NCBI RefSeq assembly: GCF_023898315.1
Contig: NC_064621.1
Span: forward strand, 18,846,501 to 18,910,500
Length of the DNA: 64,000 bases
Reading direction: 5' to 3'
Source: Schistocerca nitens
Taxonomy: Eukaryota; Arthropoda; Insecta; Orthoptera; Acrididae
Below the pieces are notes generated by a model. The model did not search any database. It was given only the letters and a program-made list of their open reading frames with translations, and was not told the DNA's origin. This document shows, one piece after another, positions 38,533 through 48,087 of the stretch. How positions within the stretch are numbered: position 1 is the first letter of the stretch; each line of letters opens with the position of its first letter. The position numbers and the translations under genes were made by a program.

Positions 38533-39294
38533 GAATACAAGTATCTACTACGGAAATGTACAGATGTACTCTCAACAAAACACGGATATGAACACCAGCA
38601 TCACACCTCGCACAAGCAAACACAAATCACCAGCAACCAAAACAAGAGCGTGGCGACGTGCAGTAGCCTGGAGGCAACGACTTGAGCTGATGCTGATCAC
38701 AGACTCTCCAACGGACATGAATAAAAAAAAAAAAAGGTTCAAATGGCTCTGAGCACTATGGGACTTAACATCTGAGGTCATCAGTACCCTAGACTTAGAA
38801 TTACTTAAACCTAAGGACATCACACACATCCATGCCCGAGGCAGGATTCGAACCTGCGACCGTAGCAGCAGCGCGGTTCCAGACTGAAGCGCCTAGAACC
38901 GCTCGGTTACAGTGTCAGGCGACATGAATCCCCTCAATAGTTGCATTATAGCGCAAGAAAAATATTTTGGACTACAATGTGGCGAGGCACATCAAACACG
39001 AACTTTTCCAGTGGGAAACACTCTAATCGGCGACCTTTCTTAGAGTAGAAGAGCTAGAAGAGGAAGCCCTGAGTGAAGAAGACCTTAAAAACAACTCTCT
39101 ATACATATATAAAGATCATAACAGAAATCCAAGATATGGTCATGCCCACCAAGAGCAGGACCTTGACGCGATCGTTAAACACAACGCACTTAACAGAAGT
39201 ACGTAACAATGACAACAGACTCCGAAGACACCGTCAAGCCCATGCAGAACAGAATAACAACACAGGCATAAAACCATTTTATTTCAAACATGTA
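38533..39294 (+). other. Probable R1-like LINE ORF1 remainder, with SINE
   Basis: Lysine-, threonine- and asparagine-rich coding-like sequence (for example MNTSITPRTSKHKSPATKT in the 38,564-38,752 frame) that fits a decayed ORF1 tail. I see no zinc knuckles. Assignment to the R1-like LINE rests on position and composition. Confidence 0.35.
38714..38929 (-). mobile_element. tRNA-derived SINE, family A (copy 2)
   Basis: The insert 38,723-38,920 is flanked by the 9-bp duplication 'gacatgaat' (38,714-38,722 and 38,921-38,929). It has the same structure as the copy at 19,626-19,823, with a run of 13 A on the plus strand at its 3' side (poly-T on the coding strand). Confidence 0.88.
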
Positions 39295-40539
39295 ACTTAA
39301 TTGACTCATATGATTATAGTTGGTAGTGACTTTAATTTACCCTCGATATGTTGGCGAAAATACATTTTTAATTCCGGAAGTACGCATAAAACATCATCCG
39401 AAATTGTGCTAAACGCATTCTCTGAAAATTATTTCGAGCAGTTAGTTCATGAGTCCAAGCGAATACTAACGGTTGTGAAAACACACTTGACCTCTTAGCA
39501 ACAAATAATCCTGAGTTAATAACGAGCATCAAAACCCATTCAGGGATTAGTGAACACAGGGCTGTCGTAGCAAGATTGAATATCGTAATCCCCAAATCCT
39601 CGAAAAATAAGCGAGAAATATACCTATTCAAAAAAGCAGATAAAAATTCACTTGGCGCCTTCCTGAGAGACAATCTCCACTCATTCCAAATTAATAATAT
39701 AAGTGTAGGCCAGATGTGGCTTGAATTCTAAGAAATAGTATCGGCAGCAGTTGAGAGATTTATACCAAATAAATTAACAAACGACGGAGCTGATCCTCCT
39801 TGGTACACAAAACAGGTCAGAACACTGTTGCAAAAACAACGAAACAGGCATGCCAAATTTAAACAGATCAAAAATCCCCATGATTGGCGATCCTTTACAG
39901 AAGCTCGAAATTTAGCGCGGGCTTCAATGCGAGATGCTTATAATAGCTTCCACAACGAAACATTGTCTCGAAACCTGGCAGAAAATCTAAAGAGATTATG
40001 GGCGTATATAGAGTACGCTAGTGGCAAGACACAATCAATGCCTTCTCTGCGCGATAGCACTGGAGATACTATCCAAGTCAGTGCTGACAAAGTAGAGTTA
40101 CTAAACACAGCCTTCTGAAATGCCTTCACAAAAGAAGACGAAGTAAATACTCCAGAATTCGATTCAAGAACAGCTGCCAACATGAGTAACGTTGAAGTAA
40201 ATATCCTCGGAGTAGTGAAGCAACTTGAATCACTTAATAAAAGCAAGGCTTCTGATGCAGAGTTTATACCAGTTAGGTTCCTTTCAGAGTATGCTGGTGT
40301 AATAGCTCCATACTTCACAATCATATACAACTGTTCGAAAGATCCGTACCCAAAGATTAGAAAGTTGGACAGGTCACACCAATATTCAAGAAAGGTAGTA
40401 CGAGTAATCCACTAAATTACAGGCCCATGTCATTAACGGCGATATGTAGCAGGTTATGGAACATACATTGTGTTCGAACATTATGAATTACCTCGAAGAA
40501 AACGGTCAGTTGACACACAGTCAACATGGATTTAGAAAA

Positions 40540-40954
40540 CATCTTTCTTGAATGAGATTTTTACTCTGCAGCGGAGTGTGCGCTGATATGAAACTTCCTG
40601 GCAGATTACAACTGTGTGCCCGACCGAGACTCGAATTCGGGACCTTTGCCTTTAGCGGGCAGGTGCTCTACCATCTGAGCTACCGAAGCACGACTCACGC
40701 CCGGTCCTCACAGCTTTACTTCTGCCAGTACCTCGTCTCCTACCTTCCAAACTTTACAGAAGCTCTTCTGCGAACCTTGCAGAACTAGCACTCCTGAAAG
40801 AAAGGATATTGCGGAGACATGGCTTAGCCACAGCCTGGGGGATGTTTCCACAATGAGATTTTCACTCTGCAGCGGAGTGTGCGCTGATATGAAACTTCGT
40901 GGCAGATTATAACTGTGTGCCCGACCGAGACTCGAACTCGGGACCATCTTTCTT
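40540..40954 (-). mobile_element. tRNA-derived SINE dimer, family C, inside the CR1-like LINE
   Basis: The insert 40,550-40,944 is flanked by the 10-bp duplication 'catctttctt' (40,540-40,549 and 40,945-40,954). A full unit (40,550 to about 40,851) is followed by the start of a second unit (about 40,852-40,944) in the same orientation; both contain 'cactctgcagcggagtgtgc'-like sequence. On the minus strand each unit ends in a tRNA-like part: GGTAGCTCAGATGGTAGAGC (A-box region) and a B-box GTTCGAGTC (complement at 40,929-40,937; variant at 40,628-40,636). Confidence 0.88.
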
Positions 40955-41351
40955 CTGAAACACAACTAGCTCTTTACTTGCATGAAGTGTTGAGTGGTAT
41001 TGAAAAGGGATTTTAGATTGCTTCGGTATTTCTGGATTTCCGGAAGGCTTTTTATACTGCACCGCACAAGCGGCTTGTAGAGAAATTGTGTGGTTATGGA
41101 ATATATTCTTAGTTACGCGATTGTATTCGTGATTTCCTGTCCGAGAGGTCACAGTTCGTAGTAATTAACGGAAAGTCATCGAGTAAAACAGAAGTGATTT
41201 CTGGCGTTCCCCGAGGTAGTGTTATAGGCCCTTTGCTGTTCCTGAGCAGCAGTCTTCGGTTGTTTGCAGATGACGCTGTCGCTTATCGACTAATAAAGTC
41301 ATCAAAAGATCAAAACAAATTGCAAAACGATTTAGAAAAGATATCTGTACG

Positions 41352-42008
41352 GTGCGAAAATGGCAATTGATCCGAAATACCAAGAAGTGTGAGGTCATCC
41401 ACATGAGTGCTAAAAGCAATAAGTTACACTTCGGTTATACGTTAAATCAGTCAAATTTAAATGCCGTAAAGTCAACTAAATACCTAGGTATTACAATTAC
41501 GAACAACTTAAATTGGAAGGAACACACAGAAATTGTTGTGGGGAAGGCTAACGAAAGACTGCGTTTTATTGGCAGGACACTTAGAAAATGTAAGTCTGCT
41601 AAGGAGACTGCGTACACTACGCTTGTCCGTCCTCTTTTAGAATACTGCTGCGCAGTGTGGGATCCTTACCAGGTAGGATTGGCGGAGTACATCGAAAAAG
41701 TTCAAAGAGGGGCAGCACGTTTTGTATTATCGCGAAATAGGGGAGAGAGTGTCACAGAAATGATACAGGACTTGGGCTGGACATCATTAAAACAAAGGTG
41801 TTTTTCGTTACGGCGGAATCTTCTCACAAATTCCAATCAACAATCACCAACTTTCTCCTCCGAATGCGAAAATATTTTGTTGACATCGACCTACACAGGG
41901 AGAAACAATCACCATGATAAAATAAGGGAAATTAGAGCCCGTGCGGAAAGATATAGGTGTTCAATCTTTCCGCGCGCTATACGAGATTGGAATAATAAAG
42001 AATTGTGA
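41352..42008 (+). CDS. CR1/L2-like LINE RT, C-terminal ORF (218 codons)
   Basis: The longest intact piece of this LINE. It covers the RT thumb region after the FADD box, with YLGITI, RPLLEYCCAVWDPYQ, KVQRGAARFVLSR and LGWTSLKQRCFSLRRNLL, all recurrent in CR1/L2-group elements. By itself it lacks catalytic residues. Confidence 0.75.
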   Translation: MRKWQLIRNTKKCEVIHMSAKSNKLHFGYTLNQSNLNAVKSTKYLGITITNNLNWKEHTEIVVGKANERLRFIGRTLRKCKSAKETAYTTLVRPLLEYCCAVWDPYQVGLAEYIEKVQRGAARFVLSRNRGESVTEMIQDLGWTSLKQRCFSLRRNLLTNSNQQSPTFSSECENILLTSTYTGRNNHHDKIREIRARAERYRCSIFPRAIRDWNNKEL

Positions 42009-42089
42009 AGGTGGTTCGATGAACCTTTTGACAGGCACTTAAATGTGATTTGCAGAGCATTCAGGCAGATGTAGATGAAGAGTACACCG

Positions 42090-42828
42090 AAACAACATAA
42101 ACGCAAACTAATTCTTCCCTCGCCAGATTATAGATTATCGTATAATGAAACAAAAGCTTCGGAAAAATATGAATATGACGCACCAAAATGTAAACGATAC
42201 ATCCAAACTATACGTCTGCTCTACGGCGGCAATACGCACGAAAAGACAACTCAGATGCAAGGAATAGTTATCAATGAGAAACAAACGCAAACAGAAAACT
42301 TCAAACAACGAAAAGTAATCACACACCATATGGACACTAAAAACAACATGAACACACAAAAAGCTCACACTGAAAAATCACAACAATCTTCAACTGATGA
42401 GACGTCAAATCACCCAAAACCAGAAACTACAGCAAGAAATAAACACACGACCCAGTTAATCAAACAGAGCTACAAAACCATGAGGTAAGAAACGAAATAG
42501 ACTACGATGACATCGAAGAGAACTTGCGCCTAAGTCGACTGGAGAAGAAAGGAGTTTTTCAAACTGCACTAAGACTGACAACAAGACTGAATCACCCATT
42601 GGGTATGCTACCGCACGACTGAATAAACAGAGAGAATTACTCTACGAACCGAAAACCTACCAACAGATAAACTCGAACTCTGTATCTTTTACGTAAATCG
42701 TGTGAACGAAGAAATGAAGACCTTAACCCTGACAATGCCTACAAGGACGTGGTAGGGGTGCATGGACGCATGTACTTCGATTACACCTAGAGCGGGCCGA
42801 AATTCTTTGTTTTTACTATATTTCCACA
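42090..42828 (+). other. Probable R1-like ORF1 to ORF2 junction region
   Basis: 42,075-42,488 is an open frame of 137 codons, Lys/Thr/Gln rich and without a recognised domain. It precedes the R1-like endonuclease and may be the ORF1 C-terminus. Confidence 0.35.
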
Positions 42829-43639
42829 ATGAAAGTCTTGCAGCTAAACTGTATGGGTTGCATGATGGTGGCCGCGGTACTTGGTAGGCTGGTGAACGAG
42901 GTATGCGCGTACGTATTGTATCTGCAAGAACCGTACACACGAGACGGAAGAATTCCAGACCTTTCGAGGCAGTACATGCAAATCACAGGCACGTACAAGA
43001 CCAAGGCTGCAATCATTGTAGTAAACAACAACATTACAGTAACACAAATTACACAGTTATGCACACAACATACGGTTACGGTCGAAATAATTTTTGGCAG
43101 GGAAACATGAATCATCTCGTCGATCTGCGCTCAAGACATTGCTCGATTTGCAAATGCCAGACGACTACTTATCTTAACAGACATAAATGCTAGGTCAATC
43201 GTCTGGCACTATGACAGAACAGACCCCAGAAGACAAAAATAGTCGACGTCATAAACGAATGTATCTTCTCGTTTTTAAACAAACCAGGCCAGCCACCAGT
43301 TTACCATGTAAATAGACTTTTCTCTGGCAAACAGCGCATCATCAATACAGACACCGAACTGGCAGGTGCTCGATAAGAGAATACTCAGTGATCGTAACAC
43401 AATAATTATATACACAAAAAAAAACACAGCCACAAACACAGACACTTTATAACACCCAAGATTGCTACTACATAAAGTAAACTGGCAAAAACTGAGACAA
43501 GTGATTGAAGATTATCCTCTATGCGGCAGCCAAGAAAGCATAGATTACAGAGCACACGTTTCACAGAGAGCACAAGCTACAGCAGTGGCTGCAGCACGCA
43601 ACGCACCCAAGCACGGAGCACCATGGTCAGCACCATTAC
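42829..43639 (+). pseudogene. R1-like LINE endonuclease
   Basis: 42,829-43,110 starts VLQLNCMG and continues with YLQEPYTRDGRIPDLSRQYM, the N-terminal Asn and Glu motifs of an R1-clade endonuclease. Further motifs follow in broken frames: RRLLILTDINARS near 43,155-43,195 (catalytic DxNA) and a 'SDRN' near 43,388. 43,462 on leads into the linker. The Tc1 insertion cuts it at 43,640. In R1 elements this enzyme nicks the target site. Confidence 0.75.
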
Positions 43640-45065
43640 TACACTCCTGGAAATGGAAAAAAGAACACATTGACACCGGTGTGTCAGACCCACCATACTT
43701 GCTCCGGACACTGCGAGAGGGCTGTACAAGCAATGATCACACGCACGGCACAGCGGACACACCAGGAACCGCGGTGTTGGCCGTCGAATGGCGCTAGCTG
43801 CGCAGCATTTGTGCACCGCCGCCGTCAGTGTCAGCCAGTTTGCCGTGGCATACGGAGCTCCATCGCAGTCTTTAACACTGGTAGCATGCCGCGACACCGT
43901 GGACGTGAACCGTATGTGCAGTTGACGGACTTTGAGCGAGGGCGTATAGTGGGCATGCGGGAGGCCGGGTGGACGTACCGCCGAATTGCTCAACACGTGG
44001 GGCGTGAGGTCTCCACAGTACATCGATGTTGTCGCCAGTGGTCGGCGGAAGGTGCACGTGCCCGTCGACCTGGGACCGGACCGCAGCGACGCACGGATGC
44101 ACGCCAAGACCGTAGGATCCTACGCAGTGCCGTAGGGGACCGCACCGCCACTTCCCAGCAAACTAGGGACACTGTTGCTCCTGGGGTATCGGCGAGGACC
44201 ATTCGCAACCGTCTCCATGAAGCTGGGCTACGGTCCCGCACACCGTTAGGCCGTCTTCCGCTCACGCCCCAACATCGTGCAGCCCACCTCCAGTGGTGTC
44301 GCGACAGGCGTGAATGGAGGGACGAATGGAGACGTGTCGTCTTCAGCGATGAGAGTCGCTTCTGCCTTGGTGCCAATGATGGTCGTATGCGTGTTTGGCG
44401 CCGTGCAGGTGAGCGCCACAATCAGGACTGCATACGACCGAGGCACACAGGGCCAACACCCGGCATCATGGTGTGGGGAGCTATGTCCTACACTGGCCGT
44501 ACACCACTGGTGATCGTCGAGGGGACACTGAATAGTGCACGGTACATCCAAACCGTCATCGAACCCATCGTTCTACCATTCCTAGACCGGCAAGGGAACT
44601 TGCTGTTCCAACAGGACAATGCACGTCCGCATGTCTCCCGTGCCACCCAACGTGCTCTAGAAGGTGTAAGTCAACTACCCTGGCCAGCAAGATCTCCGGA
44701 TCTGTCCCCCATTGAGCATGTTTGGGACTGGATGAAGCGTCGTCTCACGCGGTCTGCACGTCCAGCACGAATGCTGGTCCAACTGAGGCGCCAGGTGGAA
44801 ATGGCATGGCAAGCCGTTCCACAGGACTACATCCAGCATCTCTACGATCGTCTCCATGGGAGAATAGCAGCCTGCATTGCTGCGAAAGGTGGATATACGC
44901 TGTACTAGTGCCGACATTGTGCATGCTCTGTTGCCTGTGTCTATTTGCCTGTGGTTCTGTCAGTGTGATCATGTGATGTATCTGACCCCAGGAATGTGTC
45001 AATAAAGTTTCCCCTTCCTGGGACAATGAATTCACGGTGTTCTTATTTCAATTTCCAGGAGTGTA
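43640..45065 (+). mobile_element. Tc1-like transposon, apparently intact
   Basis: The element covers 43,642-45,063 with TA at both ends (43,640-43,641 and 45,064-45,065). Terminal inverted repeats of about 27 bp start CACTCCTGGAAAT and include AAGAACAC; inner similar blocks (ATTGACAC and GTCAGA) lie further in, suggesting IR/DR-type termini. It contains one open transposase gene. It is inserted in the R1-like LINE between endonuclease and RT. Confidence 0.95.
43886..44908 (+). CDS. Tc1-like transposase (340 codons, intact)
   Basis: The ATG at 43,886 is chosen because it begins the conserved N-terminus. Paired-like HTH DNA-binding region, residues about 10-110: LTDFERGRIVGMREAGWTYR, then the RPGTGPQRRT basic stretch and VSARTIRNRL. 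Catalytic core: VVFSDESRFCLG (Asp), LFQQDNARPHVSRATQ (Asp), WPARSPDLSPIEHVWDWMKR (Glu), about 32 residues between the second Asp and the Glu by my count. The length fits a full Tc1-type enzyme and no lesion is visible. It cuts the element out and reinserts it at TA. The frame is open upstream to 43,670, but that part is TIR sequence. Confidence 0.95.
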   Translation: MPRHRGREPYVQLTDFERGRIVGMREAGWTYRRIAQHVGREVSTVHRCCRQWSAEGARARRPGTGPQRRTDARQDRRILRSAVGDRTATSQQTRDTVAPGVSARTIRNRLHEAGLRSRTPLGRLPLTPQHRAAHLQWCRDRREWRDEWRRVVFSDESRFCLGANDGRMRVWRRAGERHNQDCIRPRHTGPTPGIMVWGAMSYTGRTPLVIVEGTLNSARYIQTVIEPIVLPFLDRQGNLLFQQDNARPHVSRATQRALEGVSQLPWPARSPDLSPIEHVWDWMKRRLTRSARPARMLVQLRRQVEMAWQAVPQDYIQHLYDRLHGRIAACIAAKGGYTLY

Positions 45066-47287
45066 GGACTGAGAAAAGACATTCGTGATAAAGGACAATA
45101 TTATCAAAAATCAAAGACGGCACAGGAAAGAGAAATTGCACTTCAACACTACCGCGACGCTGAAACACGATACAAAAACGAACAACATAAGACCAGGAAA
45201 GACAATTGGGGCTGGTATGTTAGGACAAACTTACAGCGCAACATCTGGGGCGAGCCGTTTGTACTGCAGATTGAACATATAAAGACCCCTACAGTATTAT
45301 CAACACTGAAGAAACCGGATGGTACCACCACCAGAGGCTGGAGATGCACAGCACAGTATCTCCTCGACAAACTGCTTCCTGACAATGACCACAATCAGGA
45401 CAACCAGCTTCGCACCATCCTACACAGACTACTTTATGACAAATACGAAAACAAAGGTATCATCATCCCCTTTTCTTACGAGGAAATTGTACTGGTAATA
45501 CAAAAAGTAAAGAACAAAAAGGCTCTGGGCCCTGATGGAATCCGCCCTGAAACCATCAAACAAACTGCTCCACTTATCTTACCATACCTGACAGACTTGC
45601 TGAACGATGCTCTACTAGAAGGACGAATACCGAATATAAGGAAGATGGCAAATGTAGTTATAATCAAGAAAGCGGAGGACAAAGACCAGACTAACCCTGA
45701 GACATACAGACCAATGTGACTCATTAACATTCTGGCAAAGGTACAGGAGAGATTGCTGTGCAACAGACTTCAGTCGTACTGGCAGCTTTTTGGCCGTGGC
45801 CCACATCAGTTTGGTTTTCGACCACATAAATCCATCGACGACGCAGTAAATAGGGCCATAGAAATGACACAAACAATCCATGACAAACACCTAGTAGCAA
45901 TCCCAATTGACATAGTTGGTGCTTTCGACAATCTTTAGTGGCTGGCGCTATTTGCAAGACTTAGAGAGATTGTTCCACTGGCTCTATACAACAGCCTTAG
46001 AGATTATTGTAGCAACAGGATAGTGGAATGGAAGAATGGTCGCCAAAAGGCTATAAAGAGGGTAACAAAGGGTTGTGCAGACCAATTTTCTGGGACATAG
46101 CCATAGAATGAATTGAATGCACTAGAAGTCAACGACCTGGCTGACAGGGTGTTTGCGTACGCCAGTGACCCTATGGTCATGGTGTCTGCGAACTCCAGGT
46201 CCAAATTAGAGAGTAAAGCCATGCAGCTTCTCGCGTTCATCGGTGAATGGTGCACGAACAACAAACTCACAGCAGCAACAAACAAAACTGTTTACCTACT
46301 ACTAAGAGGCAGACTGAAAAGAAATCCAATTATACAGTTAAACAACACATCTATAAGAAGCAAAACTGTGACAAGATACCTTGGCATTTGCGTTGATGTA
46401 CGTTTACACTTTAACGAACAGACTGACAAGTAACAAAGTGACAAAACTTGCAACACTGAACACTATAAGATACAGACTACCGCTTCAGACTGTGAGGACA
46501 TACTACACAGCACTCTTTGAGTCAATAACTTGTTTTGCAACTAGTGCTTCGGCACATCGATTATGCTTAGGTACCCATAAAACCATTGTGAGGTGCGGCC
46601 AGAGGAGTGTTCTACTCAGAATCTTGGGGACTTTCGGCACGACCTCGTTGAGGCACTGTGCGTGGTACTGGGAGTTTTCCCTACAAACATTACAATTCGC
46701 CACAGAGCAGCGGCATACTGGCTGAAGAAGGGAAGATGCGACAAAATAAGAGAAATAACTGGACAAGACATAACTGACAGACGGAAATTAAACAGGTGGA
46801 GAACTGATACATGGCAGATAGAATGGGACACAACTAATAAGGGAAGACGAGTCCACTCTTTCCTTCCCAGTACACGAGAGCACATGAATTCGAAGAATGT
46901 AAATCCAACACGCGGGATAGTGCACTTTCTCATGGACCCGTATCTTGCGCATCTCCGCAGGTTTGGCCTAAAACAGTCTCACACTTGTGCCTGTGATGAG
47001 AATGGAACACCTGAACAAACAGTGCTCATCTGCGGTGCCCTAGGATATATAAGACCGAGTTTAGGAAACCAGGACATGGGACACTTAATACGTAGACAAG
47101 ATGACGGAAATCTGTAAACAACATCGTAGATGAAGTATCGCGAGCACTATATGCGACATACAAACAGGGAAGTACATACGCTAGAATAAGACAGGTTCCA
47201 CATCAGACAGATCAGCAGTACACAGTAAACGACACAGACACCAGCACAAATACGGAATCGGATGCTACATCACACACAGGTAAGTGA
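45066..47287 (+). pseudogene. R1-like LINE reverse transcriptase and C-terminal domain
   Basis: RT pieces in several frames: KVKNKKALGPDGIRPETIKQ near 45,510, GRGPHQFGFRPHKSIDDAVN (45,753-45,938), IPIDIVGAFDNL with a stop after it, RVTKGCADQ. The expected active-site box is degenerate (FAYASDPMVMV instead of YADD, 46,113-46,433). C-terminal pieces: 46,593-47,117 with the Cys/His pattern HTCACDENGTPEQTVLICG, as in R1-clade tails, and a final frame ending at 47,287. Dead copy. Confidence 0.8.
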
Positions 47288-47819
47288 AGACGAGACAAAC
47301 ATACAAACATAGCAAAACTAAGCGAAGGTTCTACAACACTACGGCGAATTAATCTGAAAAGAGCTCTCTGTGCTGCTGTTTGTTATTATACTTCATAGCA
47401 TGTAGCACTATCTGAAGATGTGACATTTCTTCTTCTTTCCTTGCATCAGGTGTGACAGACTGGAAGTTTTACCGAGCCCTCGTACCTGATGCAGCTAACT
47501 ATGACATTTAAATCAACTCCCAGTCTCCACTGTTACCTTAAGTTCGGAAACACATTATGAAGTAATTAATCAATACATTAAATTAAGTATTACCACTGTC
47601 AAGACAACACATTTTTAACAGAAGTAGTCATACGCGCAGAAGGTATAAAGGGAAGAACTGTCACATCATAGTTAAGTCGAATTTCCATCTCTTGTTTCTT
47701 CCATTAAATACACTTTTAAATTTAAATTAAAATACATTAACAATGTATTAAATATCTCATTACTATAATTATCTATGTTAGCAACAAGTTAAAACAAAAT
47801 TGCTTATATGTGCTTGTGT

Positions 47820-47879
<60 letters not shown>

Positions 47880-48087
47880 TTTATTTATCTTTGTGTAAAG
47901 TTTTCAACAAAAAAAGAAATGTACTAGTAATACAACTGAATCTGTGTGACAGAACATGTGAAATGACACAATATACCACCTGCTATATAATAACAAGCAG
48001 CACGTGTTTACTTAAGAAATAAATAAATAAACTAGCAGAGTAAGTCAGATTGCTGCTGTACCGATCAGGAATCAAAATGAAGTTTTA
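47288..48087. other. R1-like 3' region and unassigned sequence
   Basis: No coding signature. It includes the probable 3' untranslated end of the R1-like LINE; I could not place its exact end or tail. Confidence 0.4.
47813..47872 (+). repeat. (GT)n microsatellite
   Basis: About 60 bp of nearly pure GT repeats with one 'ta' interruption near the start. Confidence 0.95.

Larger units (their letters stand above)
39295..42085 (+). mobile_element. CR1/L2-like LINE, broken, 5' truncated
   Basis: Pieces in order: end of the endonuclease (39,301-39,498, IIVGSDFNLPSICW), pre-RT region (39,828-40,118, KRLWAYIEYASGKTQSMPSL; 40,182-40,415, LESLNKSKASDAEFIPVRFL), RT fragments about 40,480-41,350 (HGFRK, FLDFRKAF, SGVPRGSVIGPLLFL, LRLFADDAVAYRLI) and C-terminal RT (41,352-42,008, KSTKYLGITITNNLNWKEH, LLEYCCAVWDP, IEKVQRGAARFVLS). 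A SINE dimer interrupts it at 40,550-40,944. It ends near 'gcagatgtagatg'. Many frame breaks show that it is dead. I found no sure target duplication. Confidence 0.85.
13560..47290 (+). mobile_element. R1-like LINE, split by at least five insertions
   Basis: Pieces of one plus-strand non-LTR retrotransposon appear in the right order: gag-like ORF1 (13,785-14,393 and 16,699 to about 16,849), probable ORF1 remainder (38,533-39,290 and 42,090-42,820), endonuclease (42,829-43,639), and RT with C-terminal Cys/His region (45,066-47,287). The gaps are filled by an RTE-like LINE, Gypsy-2 with all its contents, a SINE, a CR1-like LINE and a Tc1 transposon. Target duplications prove the RTE and SINE splits, and TA at both ends supports the Tc1 split. 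Many frame breaks show the LINE is old. That all pieces belong to one copy is inference from order, strand and family. Confidence 0.65.

Noticed and set aside
40610-40700. tRNA-like segment in the SINE dimer, considered as a functional tRNA
   Set aside because: The anticodon loop lacks the usual U33, the acceptor pairing is poor and the segment lies inside a mobile repeat.
47813-47872. Open frame with a long run of Cys-Val from GT repeats
   Set aside because: It is a microsatellite read as protein.
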